The notes below the pieces were generated by a model. The model made no database searches. It was not told the origin of the DNA and was given only the letters and a program-made list of their open reading frames with translations. A stretch of 64,000 bases of DNA from an uncultured Collinsella sp. (GTDB taxonomy: Bacteria > Actinomycetota > Coriobacteriia > Coriobacteriales > Coriobacteriaceae), in assembly GCA_959018755.1 (NCBI GenBank), contig CAUEMA010000010.1:16016-80015 (forward strand). The letters are read 5' to 3'. This document shows positions 8,375-20,010 of the stretch, piece by piece (positions within the stretch are counted from its first letter, which is position 1; each line of letters starts with the position of its first letter). The position numbers and the translations under genes were made by a program.

Positions 8375-9647
8375 CTAGCAGATGCAGCCGTCGGCGAGCG
8401 TCTGCTTACCGCCGACAAACACATCGGTGGCACGACCAGTGAGCGTGCGGCCGGCAAAACCGGAGTTCTCGGCACGCGACTCGTATCCATCCTCGCCGAC
8501 CGTCCAGGTGGCGGACGCGTCGAACACGGTCAGGTCGGCAACGGAGCCCGCCTTGACCTGAACCTGGTCGAGGCCCAGGATCTCACGCGGCTTGATGGCC
8601 ATGAGCTCGACCATGCGGCCCATACTCATCTTGCCCGTGTTGACCAGCTCGGTGAGTACGAGCGACAGCGAGGTCTCGAGGCCGATCATGCCAAAGGGCG
8701 CAAGCTCGAACTCGCGCGCCTTCTCCCACGGGGTGTGGGGAGCGTGATCGGTGACGATAGCGTCGACGGTGCCGTCGATGACGCCCTGACGGATGGCCTC
8801 GGCGTCCTCGTCGGTGCGCAGCGGCGGGTTGACCTTGAGCGAGGTGTTGTAGGTCTCGTCCAGGTCGTTCTCGGTCAGGAACATGTGGTGCGGAGTGGCC
8901 TCGCAGGTAACCTGAACACCAGCGGCCTTACCGGCACGCACGATCTCCAGGCCATGGGCGGTGGAGATGTGCTGAATGTGCAGCTTGGCGCCGGTCAGCT
9001 TGGCGATCTCGATGTCGCGAGCGATCTGGAGCTCCTCGCCGGCAGCCGGCCAGCCCTCGAGAGCCAGACGGGTCGAGACCTTGCCCTCGTTGATCTGGCC
9101 GTGGCCGACCAGGTCCTCGTCCTGGCAGTGGCTCATAAAGACCTTGCCGAACATCTTGCCGTAGTCCATGCAGCGACGGAGCATGCCCGCGCCCTGCACG
9201 CCGCGACCGTCGTCGGTGAAGGCGACGGCGCCGTGGGCGACCATATCACCCATCTCGGACATGGCCTCGCCCTTAAGACCGCGGGTCATGGCGCCCGACG
9301 GATAGACGCGGCAGTGACCGACCTCGGCAGCACGGGACTTGACGAACTCCACGACGGTGCCGTTATCGGTGACGGGATCGGTGTTGGGCATGGCGCACAC
9401 GCCGGTAAAGCCGCCCTTAGCAGCAGCGCGGGTGCCGCTCTCGATGTCCTCTTTGACCTCGTAGCCGGGCTCACGAAGGTGAACGTGCATATCCACCAGG
9501 CCGGGGACGAGGTACTTGCCGGAAAGGTCGCGGACCTCGGCTCCCTCGACGGCGAGATTCTCGCCGACCTCGGCGATCTTATCGCCGTCAATCACGACGT
9601 CAACGACACCGTCAAGCTCGACGGACGGGTCGACGACGTGGGCATTC

Positions 9648-9664
<17 letters not shown>
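8375..9664 (-). CDS. pyrC: Dihydroorotase (class I)
   Basis: PyrC cyclises N-carbamoyl-aspartate to dihydroorotate. The 429-residue amidohydrolase has the metal-binding HVHLREPG (about 60-67), CAMPNTDP, AFTDDGRG, HIQHIST, CEATPHH and the C-terminal IVTDHAPH with the catalytic Asp. The longer open frame (to 9820) only overlaps pyrB in another frame; GGAGG eight bases before the ATG at 9664 decides the start. The start overlaps the end of pyrB by 17 bases, a coupled arrangement. Confidence 0.95.
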
Positions 9665-11345
<1,681 letters not shown>

Positions 11346-11434
11346 ACCTCGAGCTTAATTGCGAGCATAAATACAGGGCAATCCGTAAACGGAGCCCAAT
11401 GCTCAATAAACCTATATATATTTGTGGGACGAGC

Positions 11435-11463
11435 TTGAAAACGTACGCACGAGCTGGCATAAT
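11435..11463 (+). promoter_or_regulatory. Sigma-70-type promoter upstream of rpmB (distal)
   Basis: TTGAAA (11435-11440), a 17-bp spacer and CATAAT (11458-11463) preceded by TGG form a strong match. The transcript would start near 11470 and give a leader of about 160 nt before rpmB; the leader holds GCACAG/CTGTGC (11551-11572) and GAGA/TCTC small stems. No convincing short gene is seen in the leader. The region 11346-11434 between the pyr leader and this promoter shows nothing I can identify. Confidence 0.55.
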
Positions 11464-11569
11464 CCCCTCTGCTGCACGCAAATCGGATCTACGTCCAGGG
11501 CCGTGGCGTGAGCACTATCGCCAAAAGAGAAATATCTCTGTGTAGATTACGCACAGGGAACTGCTTCTG

Positions 11570-11578
11570 TGCTATAGT
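11570..11578 (+). promoter_or_regulatory. Extended -10 promoter upstream of rpmB (proximal)
   Basis: TGCTATAGT is an extended -10 element with no recognisable -35. A start near 11585 would give a leader of about 48 nt. The AAGGAGG Shine-Dalgarno is well placed before the ATG at 11633. Confidence 0.45.
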
Positions 11579-11632
11579 TCAGGCTTGTTTGTTAACGCGA
11601 CATGTTCGTTTGTCGCCCAAGGAGGGTCAGTT

Positions 11633-11821
11633 ATGTCCAAAGTTTGCGAAGTTTGCGGTAAGCACCCCGTTGCCGGTCGCTCCATCAGCCACTCTCACCG
11701 CGTCACCAACCGTAAGTTCCGCCCCAACATCCAGCGCGTCTACGTGGTCGTCGATGGTCACCGTCGCAAGATGAACGTTTGCTCCACCTGCCTCAAGTCC
11801 GGCAAGGTTGCGCGCTCCTAA
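11633..11821 (+). CDS. rpmB: Ribosomal protein L28, zinc-ribbon form
   Basis: L28 (62 residues) is a basic protein of the large ribosomal subunit. Two CxxC pairs, CEVCGKHP (about 5-12) and CSTCLKSG (about 51-58), would bind one zinc, so this is the C+ form; HSHRVTNRKFRPNIQ is the rRNA-contact region. A longer frame begins at 11585, but AAGGAGG seven bases before the ATG at 11633 and the family start MSKVCEVCGK fix this one. It is monocistronic, facing away from the pyr operon and ended by a strong terminator. Confidence 0.95.
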   Translation: MSKVCEVCGKHPVAGRSISHSHRVTNRKFRPNIQRVYVVVDGHRRKMNVCSTCLKSGKVARS

Positions 11822-11889
11822 ATAAGGTCTTACCAACAAGTACCTCGGACTCTCCGGGTCAAAGACCTCGCGTTCACATAGAACTTACC

Positions 11890-11922
11890 AAAGGCGTCCT
11901 CCCCAACGGAGGGCGCCTTTTT
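11890..11922 (+). terminator. Rho-independent terminator of rpmB
   Basis: A 13-bp stem AAAGGCGTCCTCC / GGAGGGCGCCTTT with loop CCAAC, followed by more T. One G-U pair forms only in plus-strand RNA. Confidence 0.85.
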
Positions 11923-11938
11923 GCAATCATTTGGGACA

Positions 11939-11970
11939 GACTTACATGAGTGAAAGCACTCATGTAAGTC
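11939..11970. repeat. Perfect 14-bp inverted repeat between rpmB and adhE
   Basis: GACTTACATGAGTG and CACTCATGTAAGTC flank a 4-base AAAG loop. No T-run follows on either side, so it is not a standard terminator. It begins 16 bases after the rpmB terminator and ends about 120 bases before the adhE -10 element. It could be a protein-binding palindrome or a remnant of a small palindromic repeat. Confidence 0.7.
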
Positions 11971-12011
11971 GATCCCCAATGAACGAGGCGATGCACTGGT
12001 AATTAGTTTGC

Positions 12012-12043
12012 TTAAAACGTTTCATTTTATTGAAGCGTTTTAG
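12012..12043. promoter_or_regulatory. Candidate operator upstream of adhE
   Basis: TAAAACGTTTCA (12013-12024) and TGAAGCGTTTTA (12031-12042) form an inverted repeat with one mismatch and a 6-bp spacer. Each half also contains a small ACGT/GCGT centre typical of LacI/GalR-like or catabolite sites. The right half read on the minus strand, CTAAAACGCTTCA, matches 12 of 13 bases of the palindrome upstream of ppdK at 38793. It ends 46 bp before the -10 element. Confidence 0.55.
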
Positions 12044-12085
12044 TGTGCCTTTTAGAGGAATCTGACCGTTCGCCGAATAATTTCT

Positions 12086-12094
12086 TGCTATCAT
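12086..12094 (+). promoter_or_regulatory. Extended -10 promoter of adhE
   Basis: TGCTATCAT is a near-consensus extended -10 element; the start would be about 12101, some 34 nt before the ATG. The -35 region is weak, consistent with dependence on a regulator bound upstream. Confidence 0.5.
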
Positions 12095-12134
12095 GCAAGG
12101 CGTAGGGTAAATCTCCGATCGCAAGGAGACACAA

Positions 12135-14783
12135 ATGGTGAAAAAGTCACCGGAAAACACTACTCCCGCAATTGTGGACAACGTAGAGGCGCTTGAGGCT
12201 AAGCTCGCTCAGATGCGAGAGGCCCAGGCGCTTTTTGCTACGTACACGCAGGAGCAGGTCGACAAGATCTTCTATGAGGCCGCCATGGCCGCCAACAAGG
12301 CTCGTATCCCGTTGGCGAAGATGGCCATCGAGGAGACCGGCCGCGGCGTTCTTGAGGATAAGGTCATCAAGAACCACTACGCCGCAGAGTACATCTACAA
12401 CGCTTACAAGAACACCAAGACCTGTGGTGTCCTGGAGCGCGACGAGGCTTACGGCATCACCAAGATCGCCGAGCCCATCGGCATCGTGGGCGCCGTCATC
12501 CCGACGACCAACCCCACCTCCACCGCGATCTTCAAGACGCTGATCAGCCTGAAGACCCGCAACGGCATCATCATCTCCCCGCACCCGGCAGCCGCCAAGT
12601 GCACCATCGCCGCCGCCAAGCTCGTGCTTGACGCCGCCGTCAAGGCCGGCGCCCCCGAGGGCATCATCGGCTGGGTCGATGTCCCCTCCATCGAGCTGAC
12701 CAACATGGTCATGCGCGACGTCGACATCATCCTCGCCACCGGTGGCCCGGGCATGGTCAAGGCCGCTTACTCCTCGGGCAAGCCCGCCCTGGGCGTTGGC
12801 GCCGGTAACACCCCGGTCATCATCGACGACACCGCCGATGTGCTGCTCGCCGTCAACTCCATCATCCACTCCAAGACCTTCGACAACGGCATGATCTGCG
12901 CTTCCGAGCAGTCCGTGACCGTCATCGACACCATCTATGACCAGGTTAAGGCCGAGTTCCAGAAGCGCGGCTGCTACTTCGTCAAGCAGGGTGCCGAGAT
13001 GGAGGCCCTGCGTGCCGCCATGTTCAAGAACGGCGCCCTCGATCACCGCATCCCCGGCATGGCTGCCGCCAAGATCGCCGAGCTCGCCGGCATCGAGGTT
13101 CCCGCCAAGACCAAGATCCTGATCGCCGAGGTCACCTCCACCGACCCCGCCAAGGAGGAGTTCTCCCACGAGAAGCTCTCCCCGGTCCTGGCCATGTACC
13201 ACGCCAAGGACTTCCAGGAGGCCGTCGACAAGGCCGAGCACCTGGTGCTCGCCGGTGGCCCGGGCCACACCGCCTCTCTGTATGTGCACCCCGCTCAGGC
13301 CGAGAAGATCAGCCTGTTCGAGCACGTCATGAAGGCCTGCCGTATCGTCATCAACACCCCGTCCTCGCACGGCGGCATCGGTGACCTGTACAACTTTGGC
13401 ATGAAGCCGTCTCTGACCCTGGGCTGCGGCTCCTGGGGCGGCAACTCCGTCTCCGAGAACGTTGGGGTGAAGCACTTGATCAACGTTAAGACTGTGGCCG
13501 AGCGCCGTGAGAACATGCTGTGGTTCCGCGCTCCCGAGAAGGTCTACTTCAAGAAGGGTTCCACGCCCGTCGCCCTCGACGAGCTGGGCAACGTCATGGG
13601 CAAGAAGCGCGCCTTCATCGTCACCGACCAGTTCCTCTTCAAGAATGGCAACACCCGCGCCATCGAGGCCAAGCTCGACGAGATGGGCATCGCCCACGAC
13701 TGCTTCTATGACGTCGAGCCCGATCCGTCGCTGCAGTGCGCACGTCGCGGTGCCAAGCAGATGGCTCTCTTTGAGCCGGACGTCATCATCGCCGTCGGCG
13801 GTGGCTCCGCTATGGACGCCGGCAAGATCATGTGGATGATGTACGAGCACCCCGAGTGCAAGTTTGAGGACATGGCCATGGACTTCATGGACATCCGCAA
13901 GCGTATCTTCACCTTCCCCGAGATGGGCAAGAAGGCCTACTTCGTCGCCGTCCCGACCTCTTCGGGTACCGGCTCCGAGTGCACGCCGTTCGCCATCATC
14001 ACCGACAAGGAGACCGGCATCAAGTGGCCGCTCGCCGACTACGCGCTGCTCCCCAACATGGCTATCGTCGACGCCGACAACTGCATGACCGCCCCGCGCG
14101 GCCTGACCGCTGCCTCCGGCATCGACGTCATGACCCACGCCATCGAGTCCTACGTCTCCATCATGGCTTCCGACTACACCAAGGGCCTCTCCGAGCGCGC
14201 TGCTAAGCTCGTCTTCGAGAACCTGCCCTCCAGCTTCACGAACGGCGCCAAGGACCCGCATGCCCGCGAGAAGATGCACAACGCCTCTTGCATGGCCGGT
14301 ATGGCCTTCGCCAACGCCTTCCTGGGCCTCAACCACTCCATGGCTCACAAGCTCGGCGCCTTCCATCACCTGCCCCACGGCCTCGCCAACGCCGTCATCC
14401 TGACTCGCGTCATGCGCTACAACGCCGCCGAGGCTCCCGTCAAGATGGGTACCTTCTCCCAGTATCCTTACCCCAACGCGCTGCACAACTACGCCGAGAT
14501 GGCCAAGTACTGCGGCATCGAGGGCAAGGACGACAAGGAGGTCTTCGAGAACTTCATCACGAAGCTCGAGGAGCTCAAGGACTTCATCGGTGTCAAGAAG
14601 ACCATCGCCGACTACGGTGTTGACGAGCAGTACTTCCTCGACACCCTCGACGAGATGACCGAGCAGGCATTCAACGACCAGTGCACCGGCGCTAACCCGC
14701 GCTACCCGCTCATGAGCGAGATCAAGGAGCTCTACCTGGACGCCTACTACGGCCGCGAGCCCCAGGACTACGCCGTCTGCTAG
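12135..14783 (+). CDS. adhE: Bifunctional acetaldehyde-CoA / alcohol dehydrogenase AdhE
   Basis: AdhE reduces acetyl-CoA to acetaldehyde and then ethanol with two NADH, the redox sink of mixed-acid fermentation; it assembles into spirosome filaments. The 882 residues are full length. The N-terminal aldehyde dehydrogenase half has GVGAGNTPV and the catalytic Cys in DNGMICASEQ (about 255). A linker leads to the iron-dependent alcohol dehydrogenase half with AVGGGSAMDAGKIMW and the metal-binding NHSMAHKLGAFHHLPHG. AAGGAG lies six bases before the ATG. Codon bias is strong (almost uniform GCC, AAG, ATC), which suggests high expression. A palindromic operator lies upstream and a hairpin follows. 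Confidence 0.97.
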   Translation: MVKKSPENTTPAIVDNVEALEAKLAQMREAQALFATYTQEQVDKIFYEAAMAANKARIPLAKMAIEETGRGVLEDKVIKNHYAAEYIYNAYKNTKTCGVLERDEAYGITKIAEPIGIVGAVIPTTNPTSTAIFKTLISLKTRNGIIISPHPAAAKCTIAAAKLVLDAAVKAGAPEGIIGWVDVPSIELTNMVMRDVDIILATGGPGMVKAAYSSGKPALGVGAGNTPVIIDDTADVLLAVNSIIHSKTFDNGMICASEQSVTVIDTIYDQVKAEFQKRGCYFVKQGAEMEALRAAMFKNGALDHRIPGMAAAKIAELAGIEVPAKTKILIAEVTSTDPAKEEFSHEKLSPVLAMYHAKDFQEAVDKAEHLVLAGGPGHTASLYVHPAQAEKISLFEHVMKACRIVINTPSSHGGIGDLYNFGMKPSLTLGCGSWGGNSVSENVGVKHLINVKTVAERRENMLWFRAPEKVYFKKGSTPVALDELGNVMGKKRAFIVTDQFLFKNGNTRAIEAKLDEMGIAHDCFYDVEPDPSLQCARRGAKQMALFEPDVIIAVGGGSAMDAGKIMWMMYEHPECKFEDMAMDFMDIRKRIFTFPEMGKKAYFVAVPTSSGTGSECTPFAIITDKETGIKWPLADYALLPNMAIVDADNCMTAPRGLTAASGIDVMTHAIESYVSIMASDYTKGLSERAAKLVFENLPSSFTNGAKDPHAREKMHNASCMAGMAFANAFLGLNHSMAHKLGAFHHLPHGLANAVILTRVMRYNAAEAPVKMGTFSQYPYPNALHNYAEMAKYCGIEGKDDKEVFENFITKLEELKDFIGVKKTIADYGVDEQYFLDTLDEMTEQAFNDQCTGANPRYPLMSEIKELYLDAYYGREPQDYAVC

Positions 14784-14800
14784 TTTTAGCACGGTTATTT

Positions 14801-14837
14801 GCGGCGGGGGTGCACGGGTGTACGCACGCCCCCGCCG
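14801..14837 (+). terminator. GC-rich hairpin after adhE
   Basis: CGGCGGGGGTGC and GCACGCCCCCGCCG form a stem of about 11 bp with a single bulge around a 10-base loop. Only a weak T-rich stretch follows, so it may partly terminate transcription or protect the adhE mRNA 3' end while allowing some read-through into the kinase gene. Confidence 0.5.
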
Positions 14838-14870
14838 TTGCTTCTATCGCATCGTTGAAAGGATGCAATC

Positions 14871-15635
14871 ATGCTGCTCCCCGATTCCAAGACCGAGCTC
14901 GTCCGTCGCGGCAACAAGGTCGTTTATGACCTGGGCGACAAGATCGTCAAGGTCTTTAACGAGACCAAGCCCGTCTCCGACGTGTTCAACGAGGCTTTGA
15001 ATCTTGCCCGCATCAACGAGTGCGGCATCCGCAGCCCCAAGGCTCTCGAGGTTTCTCAGCTCGAGAACGCCAACGGCTGGGCGCTCGTGACCGAGAAGGT
15101 TCCGGGCACCACGCTTGCCGAGAAGATGACTGCCGAGCCCCAGCGCTTTGGTGAGTACCTCGAGATGTTCGTCGACCTCCAGATCGAGATCCACGGCTAC
15201 ACCTCCCCGCTGCTCAACCGTCAGCGCGATAAGTTCGCCCGCATGATCGACAGCCTCGATCAGCTCAATGCCACTACGCGCTACAACCTTCAGGAGCGTC
15301 TGGACGGCATGACCAAGGAGTTCAAGGTCTGCCACGGCGACTTCAACCCCTCCAACGTCATCGTCGGCGAGGACGGCCAGCTGTACGTCTGCGACTGGGC
15401 ACATGCCACCCAGGGCTCCCCTGCTGCCGACGTTGCCACCACCTACCTGCTCTTTGCCCTCAACAGCAAGGATCAGGCCGAGGCCTACCTGGAGCTCTAC
15501 TGCGACCGCGCCGACATGCCCATGCAGGTCGTGCGTCAGTGGACGAGCATCGTCGCCGCTTCCGAGCTCGCTCGTAAGCGCAACGTGAACGATGAGTTCC
15601 TTAAGAACTGGATCGACGTCGTCGATTATCAGTAA
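14871..15635 (+). CDS. APH/choline-kinase-fold small-molecule kinase, substrate unknown
   Basis: This 254-residue protein has the aminoglycoside-phosphotransferase fold. The catalytic loop is CHGDFNPSNVI (His155, Asp157, Asn162) and the metal-binding Asp follows in VCDWAHAT (about 175). The N-lobe has VVYDLGDKIVKVFNE with the likely ATP-binding Lys, and WALVTEKVPGTTL as hinge. The family covers antibiotic, choline, homoserine and sugar kinases, so the substrate cannot be told; nothing here indicates drug resistance. AAAGGA precedes the ATG. It lies 87 bases after adhE on the same strand and ahead of a strong terminator, so the two genes may share a transcript. Confidence 0.85.
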   Translation: MLLPDSKTELVRRGNKVVYDLGDKIVKVFNETKPVSDVFNEALNLARINECGIRSPKALEVSQLENANGWALVTEKVPGTTLAEKMTAEPQRFGEYLEMFVDLQIEIHGYTSPLLNRQRDKFARMIDSLDQLNATTRYNLQERLDGMTKEFKVCHGDFNPSNVIVGEDGQLYVCDWAHATQGSPAADVATTYLLFALNSKDQAEAYLELYCDRADMPMQVVRQWTSIVAASELARKRNVNDEFLKNWIDVVDYQ

Positions 15636-15669
15636 TATCTGAGCGATTTATTTCGCATCGGAGGCACAG

Positions 15670-15711
15670 GGAAAACCCCTCAGCTCATTTGGGCTGTGGG
15701 GTTTTCCTTTT
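15670..15711 (+). terminator. Rho-independent terminator of adhE-kinase unit
   Basis: GGAAAACCCC and GGGGTTTTCC form a perfect 10-bp stem, extended inside by CAGC/GCTG, followed by four T. The A-rich 5' arm would also give a T-tailed hairpin on the opposite strand. Confidence 0.9.
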
Positions 15712-15732
15712 AGCTACTAAAGATTCTTAGAC

Positions 15733-15778
15733 GCAAAAGCGGCCCTACGCCTCTCCCTCGAGAGACGCAGGGCCGCTT
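15733..15778 (-). terminator. Rho-independent terminator of proS operon
   Basis: A 19-bp stem (15737-15755 with 15760-15778) with two G-U pairs and loop GAGG; the T-rich tail is on the minus strand. It lies 30 bases after the proS stop and converges with the terminator of the plus-strand unit. Confidence 0.88.
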
Positions 15779-15807
15779 CGAAAGCGCGCTCAACGCAGCG
15801 GGGCCAA

Positions 15808-17529
<1,722 letters not shown>

Positions 17530-18612
17530 TTATTTCTCCTCAATAAGCTTGTCGACCTCGGCCATAAGCGCGTCGACAATTTGGTCCTCAGCTACTTTAC
17601 CAATGATCTGGCCGTGCGAAAAGAGCAGGCCCTGACCTCGTCCGCAGGCAACGCCCAAGTCGGCGTCAGAGGCCTCGCCGGGGCCATTGACCGCACATCC
17701 CATCACGGCAATCGAAAGCGGCGCAGAGTAGTTCTTAAGCCGCTCGGTGACCTCCTCGGCGATAGGAATCAGGTTAACCTGGCAGCGGGCGCACGTGGGG
17801 CACGAGACAATCTCGGGACCACGGCGACGCAGGCCCAGCGACTGCAAAATTCCCCAGGCAACCGGCGGCTCCTCAACCGGATCGGCCGTGAGCGAGACGC
17901 GCATGGTGTCACCGATACCCTCAGACAGCAGGATACCAAGGCCCACGGAGCTCTTGATGGTGCCCTGCAGCTTGGTACCCGCCTCGGTTACGCCCAGGTG
18001 AAGCGGAACGTGGGGAATCTCGCGCGACAGGGCTCGATAGGTATCGAGCGTCGTTTGCACGCTATGGGCCTTGGCCGAAAGCACAATGTTCGTAAAGCCG
18101 CGGTCTTCAAAATGCTTGACGAAACGCTCGCTCGACATCACGAGCTTTTCGGGTTGCGTAAGGTCGTCGCGCTCGGCGATATCCTGCTCAAGCGAACCGG
18201 CATTGACGCCGATACGAATCGCACAGCCCGCGGCACCCGCAGCATCGATCACCGCGTCAACCTTAGCCCAATCGCCGATATTGCCGGGATTGATGCGAAG
18301 CTTGGCGGCACCGGCCTCCACAGCGCCAATGGCCAGCTTGTAATTAAAGTGGATATCCGCAACGATCGGCACCGGAGACTCGGCACAAATCGTGCGGAAA
18401 CCCTCAAGCGCGGCCTCGGTGGGCACGCTCACGCGCACGATATCGCAGCCAGCCTGCGCCAACGCGCGCACTTGCGCAAGCGTTGCCTGGGCGTCGGCGG
18501 TATCGGTGCAGGTCATGGACTGAACCACCACCGGCGCGCCGCCACCGATCTGCACGCCGCCCACATGCACGGGGCGCGTCAGCTCGCGCGGCAAAGGATG
18601 GGATAAAGACAA
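17530..18612 (-). CDS. ispG: 4-hydroxy-3-methylbut-2-enyl diphosphate synthase
   Basis: IspG is the [4Fe-4S] enzyme that converts MEcPP to HMBPP in the MEP isoprenoid pathway. The start of the family is clear at TRPVHVGGVQIGGGAPVVVQSM; LRINPGNIG, HLGVTEAG and the cluster Cys in VSCPTCARCQVNL and MGCAVNGPGEA are present. The open frame extends to 18699 within rseP, but AGGGGAG just after the rseP stop points to a TTG at 18612 (360 residues), with GTG at 18621 as alternative. Neighbours dxr and rseP reproduce a common dxr-rseP-ispG block. Confidence 0.94.
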   Translation of the reverse strand: MSLSHPLPRELTRPVHVGGVQIGGGAPVVVQSMTCTDTADAQATLAQVRALAQAGCDIVRVSVPTEAALEGFRTICAESPVPIVADIHFNYKLAIGAVEAGAAKLRINPGNIGDWAKVDAVIDAAGAAGCAIRIGVNAGSLEQDIAERDDLTQPEKLVMSSERFVKHFEDRGFTNIVLSAKAHSVQTTLDTYRALSREIPHVPLHLGVTEAGTKLQGTIKSSVGLGILLSEGIGDTMRVSLTADPVEEPPVAWGILQSLGLRRRGPEIVSCPTCARCQVNLIPIAEEVTERLKNYSAPLSIAVMGCAVNGPGEASDADLGVACGRGQGLLFSHGQIIGKVAEDQIVDALMAEVDKLIEEK

Positions 18613-18625
18613 TCCAAACACTCCC

Positions 18626-19987
18626 CTACAGAATAAATCGAAGGATGTCGGAACGAAGCATATAGACAAACAGCAGCGCAAAGAGTGCGATGCCCACATA
18701 GCTCACAATCGTCTGGACCTTGAGCGGAAGCTCGCGGCCCGCGATTTTTTGAATGATCTCGATAACCAGCTTACCGCCATCGAGCGGTGGGATGGGCAGC
18801 AGGTTCATAAAGCCAAGCGAGAACGAAATGAAGGCGGCAAACGTCAAGAACGTCGCAGGACCGGCTGCCGCCGCCTGAGAAGACATGACGCTGATGCCCA
18901 CAATCGAGGAGGACTGATCGAGTATCTCCATCGTATGCTGCGGCTGCAGCAGGCGCATCACGCCCTCAGCTGTCTGCTGAACATAGGAGAACGACAAGCG
19001 CGCCGACGTAATGAGGTCCAAATGGACCACTTGCGTGGAGGCATAAACGCCCAAACGCTCGCCCTCCTTGAGCGCAACCGAGGTCGAAAGATTCTTGCCG
19101 CAGCGCTGGTACTCAATGGCGAAATCGCCCTGACCTGCAGCCTTGCCGATGGCATCATATACATCCATCCAGCTAGAGCAGGACACGCCGTCGACCGAAA
19201 GAATTGCGTCACCGGCCTCGATGCCCGCCTTGGCGGCTATAGAGCCTTCTTCAACCTGACCGATCACATTGCTATCGACCGGCACCGATACGCCGGCGAT
19301 AGAGTAGATACTCATAAGCAGCAAAAAGCCCGTCAGAATATTGACGAGAATGCCCGCGAGCAGCATAAAGGCACGCTTGAGAAAACCCTGACCCAGATAG
19401 GTATGCGAACGCTCCTGCTCGAGAAACTCCGACGCGGCGACCGGCAGCTCCCACACATCGCCCTCGGCAGTCGCATGCTCTCGATCGAACTTGCGACCGT
19501 CAAAGGTGGTATATCCTGCAGCATCGCGCGGCAGCGTCTGGTACCTAACCGGATAGTAACTGGGTGAAGGCTTCTCCCCTTCCTCGTACCAAGGCGCAAC
19601 GGAGCCCCAGCCCAAAAGCAAGGCACAAGCCTCGAGAATATCCTCCTCGGGCAGCTCCAGCTCGACGGAAAGGTCTGCAACCGAAACGCGACCATGACGA
19701 TAGATCGCCGCAAGCACACGGTCGGCGCACGAGACATCGGTCGGGTCCATACCGCAGATAGCGGCATAACCACCCAGCAGCAGCGGCGTCACGCCAAACT
19801 TGGTACCGATGCGACGCGACGTATGATGAATGTCAAAGCGGCACGGCAGGCCCAAGAAAAACTCAGTGACGCGCACGCCGCACGCACGGGCCGCCAAAAA
19901 GTGGCCGCCCTCATGCAGAAACACGAGGACGGATAGCATCAAAAGGCCCCAAAAGACCGAGGAGAGAACGCTCAGAACAGTATCCAT
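18626..19987 (-). CDS. rseP: Site-2 protease RseP family (M50) with unusual insertion
   Basis: This intramembrane zinc metalloprotease would cut membrane proteins such as anti-sigma factors or signal-peptide remnants. Of 453 residues, HEGGH (25-29) in the first membrane helix and NLLPIPPLDGG (about 395-405) near the end supply the zinc ligands; a PDZ domain lies at about 240-305. Between GGYAAICGM and the second helix sits an insertion of roughly 110 residues (about 82-192) whose first half reads like a helix-turn-helix (RHGRVSVADLSVELELPEED). The ATG at 19987 gives the family start; a Shine-Dalgarno is poor (AAGGA is 14 bases away). It follows dxr closely. Confidence 0.92.
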   Translation of the reverse strand: MDTVLSVLSSVFWGLLMLSVLVFLHEGGHFLAARACGVRVTEFFLGLPCRFDIHHTSRRIGTKFGVTPLLLGGYAAICGMDPTDVSCADRVLAAIYRHGRVSVADLSVELELPEEDILEACALLLGWGSVAPWYEEGEKPSPSYYPVRYQTLPRDAAGYTTFDGRKFDREHATAEGDVWELPVAASEFLEQERSHTYLGQGFLKRAFMLLAGILVNILTGFLLLMSIYSIAGVSVPVDSNVIGQVEEGSIAAKAGIEAGDAILSVDGVSCSSWMDVYDAIGKAAGQGDFAIEYQRCGKNLSTSVALKEGERLGVYASTQVVHLDLITSARLSFSYVQQTAEGVMRLLQPQHTMEILDQSSSIVGISVMSSQAAAAGPATFLTFAAFISFSLGFMNLLPIPPLDGGKLVIEIIQKIAGRELPLKVQTIVSYVGIALFALLFVYMLRSDILRFIL

Positions 19988-20010
19988 AAAACGAAAAGCA
20001 ATCCTTACGA

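Noticed and set aside
11508..11774. 88-codon frame upstream of and overlapping rpmB
   Set aside because: No Shine-Dalgarno; its second half is rpmB read in another frame.
12012..12043. Rex-type redox operator at adhE
   Set aside because: Rex sites read TTGTGAA-N-TTCACAA; the repeat here is TAAAACG-based and does not match.
12147..14792. 881-codon open frame antisense to adhE
   Set aside because: It mirrors adhE almost end to end, has no Shine-Dalgarno or family motif, and its low-complexity Gly/Val/Asp composition is the result of adhE's strong codon bias.
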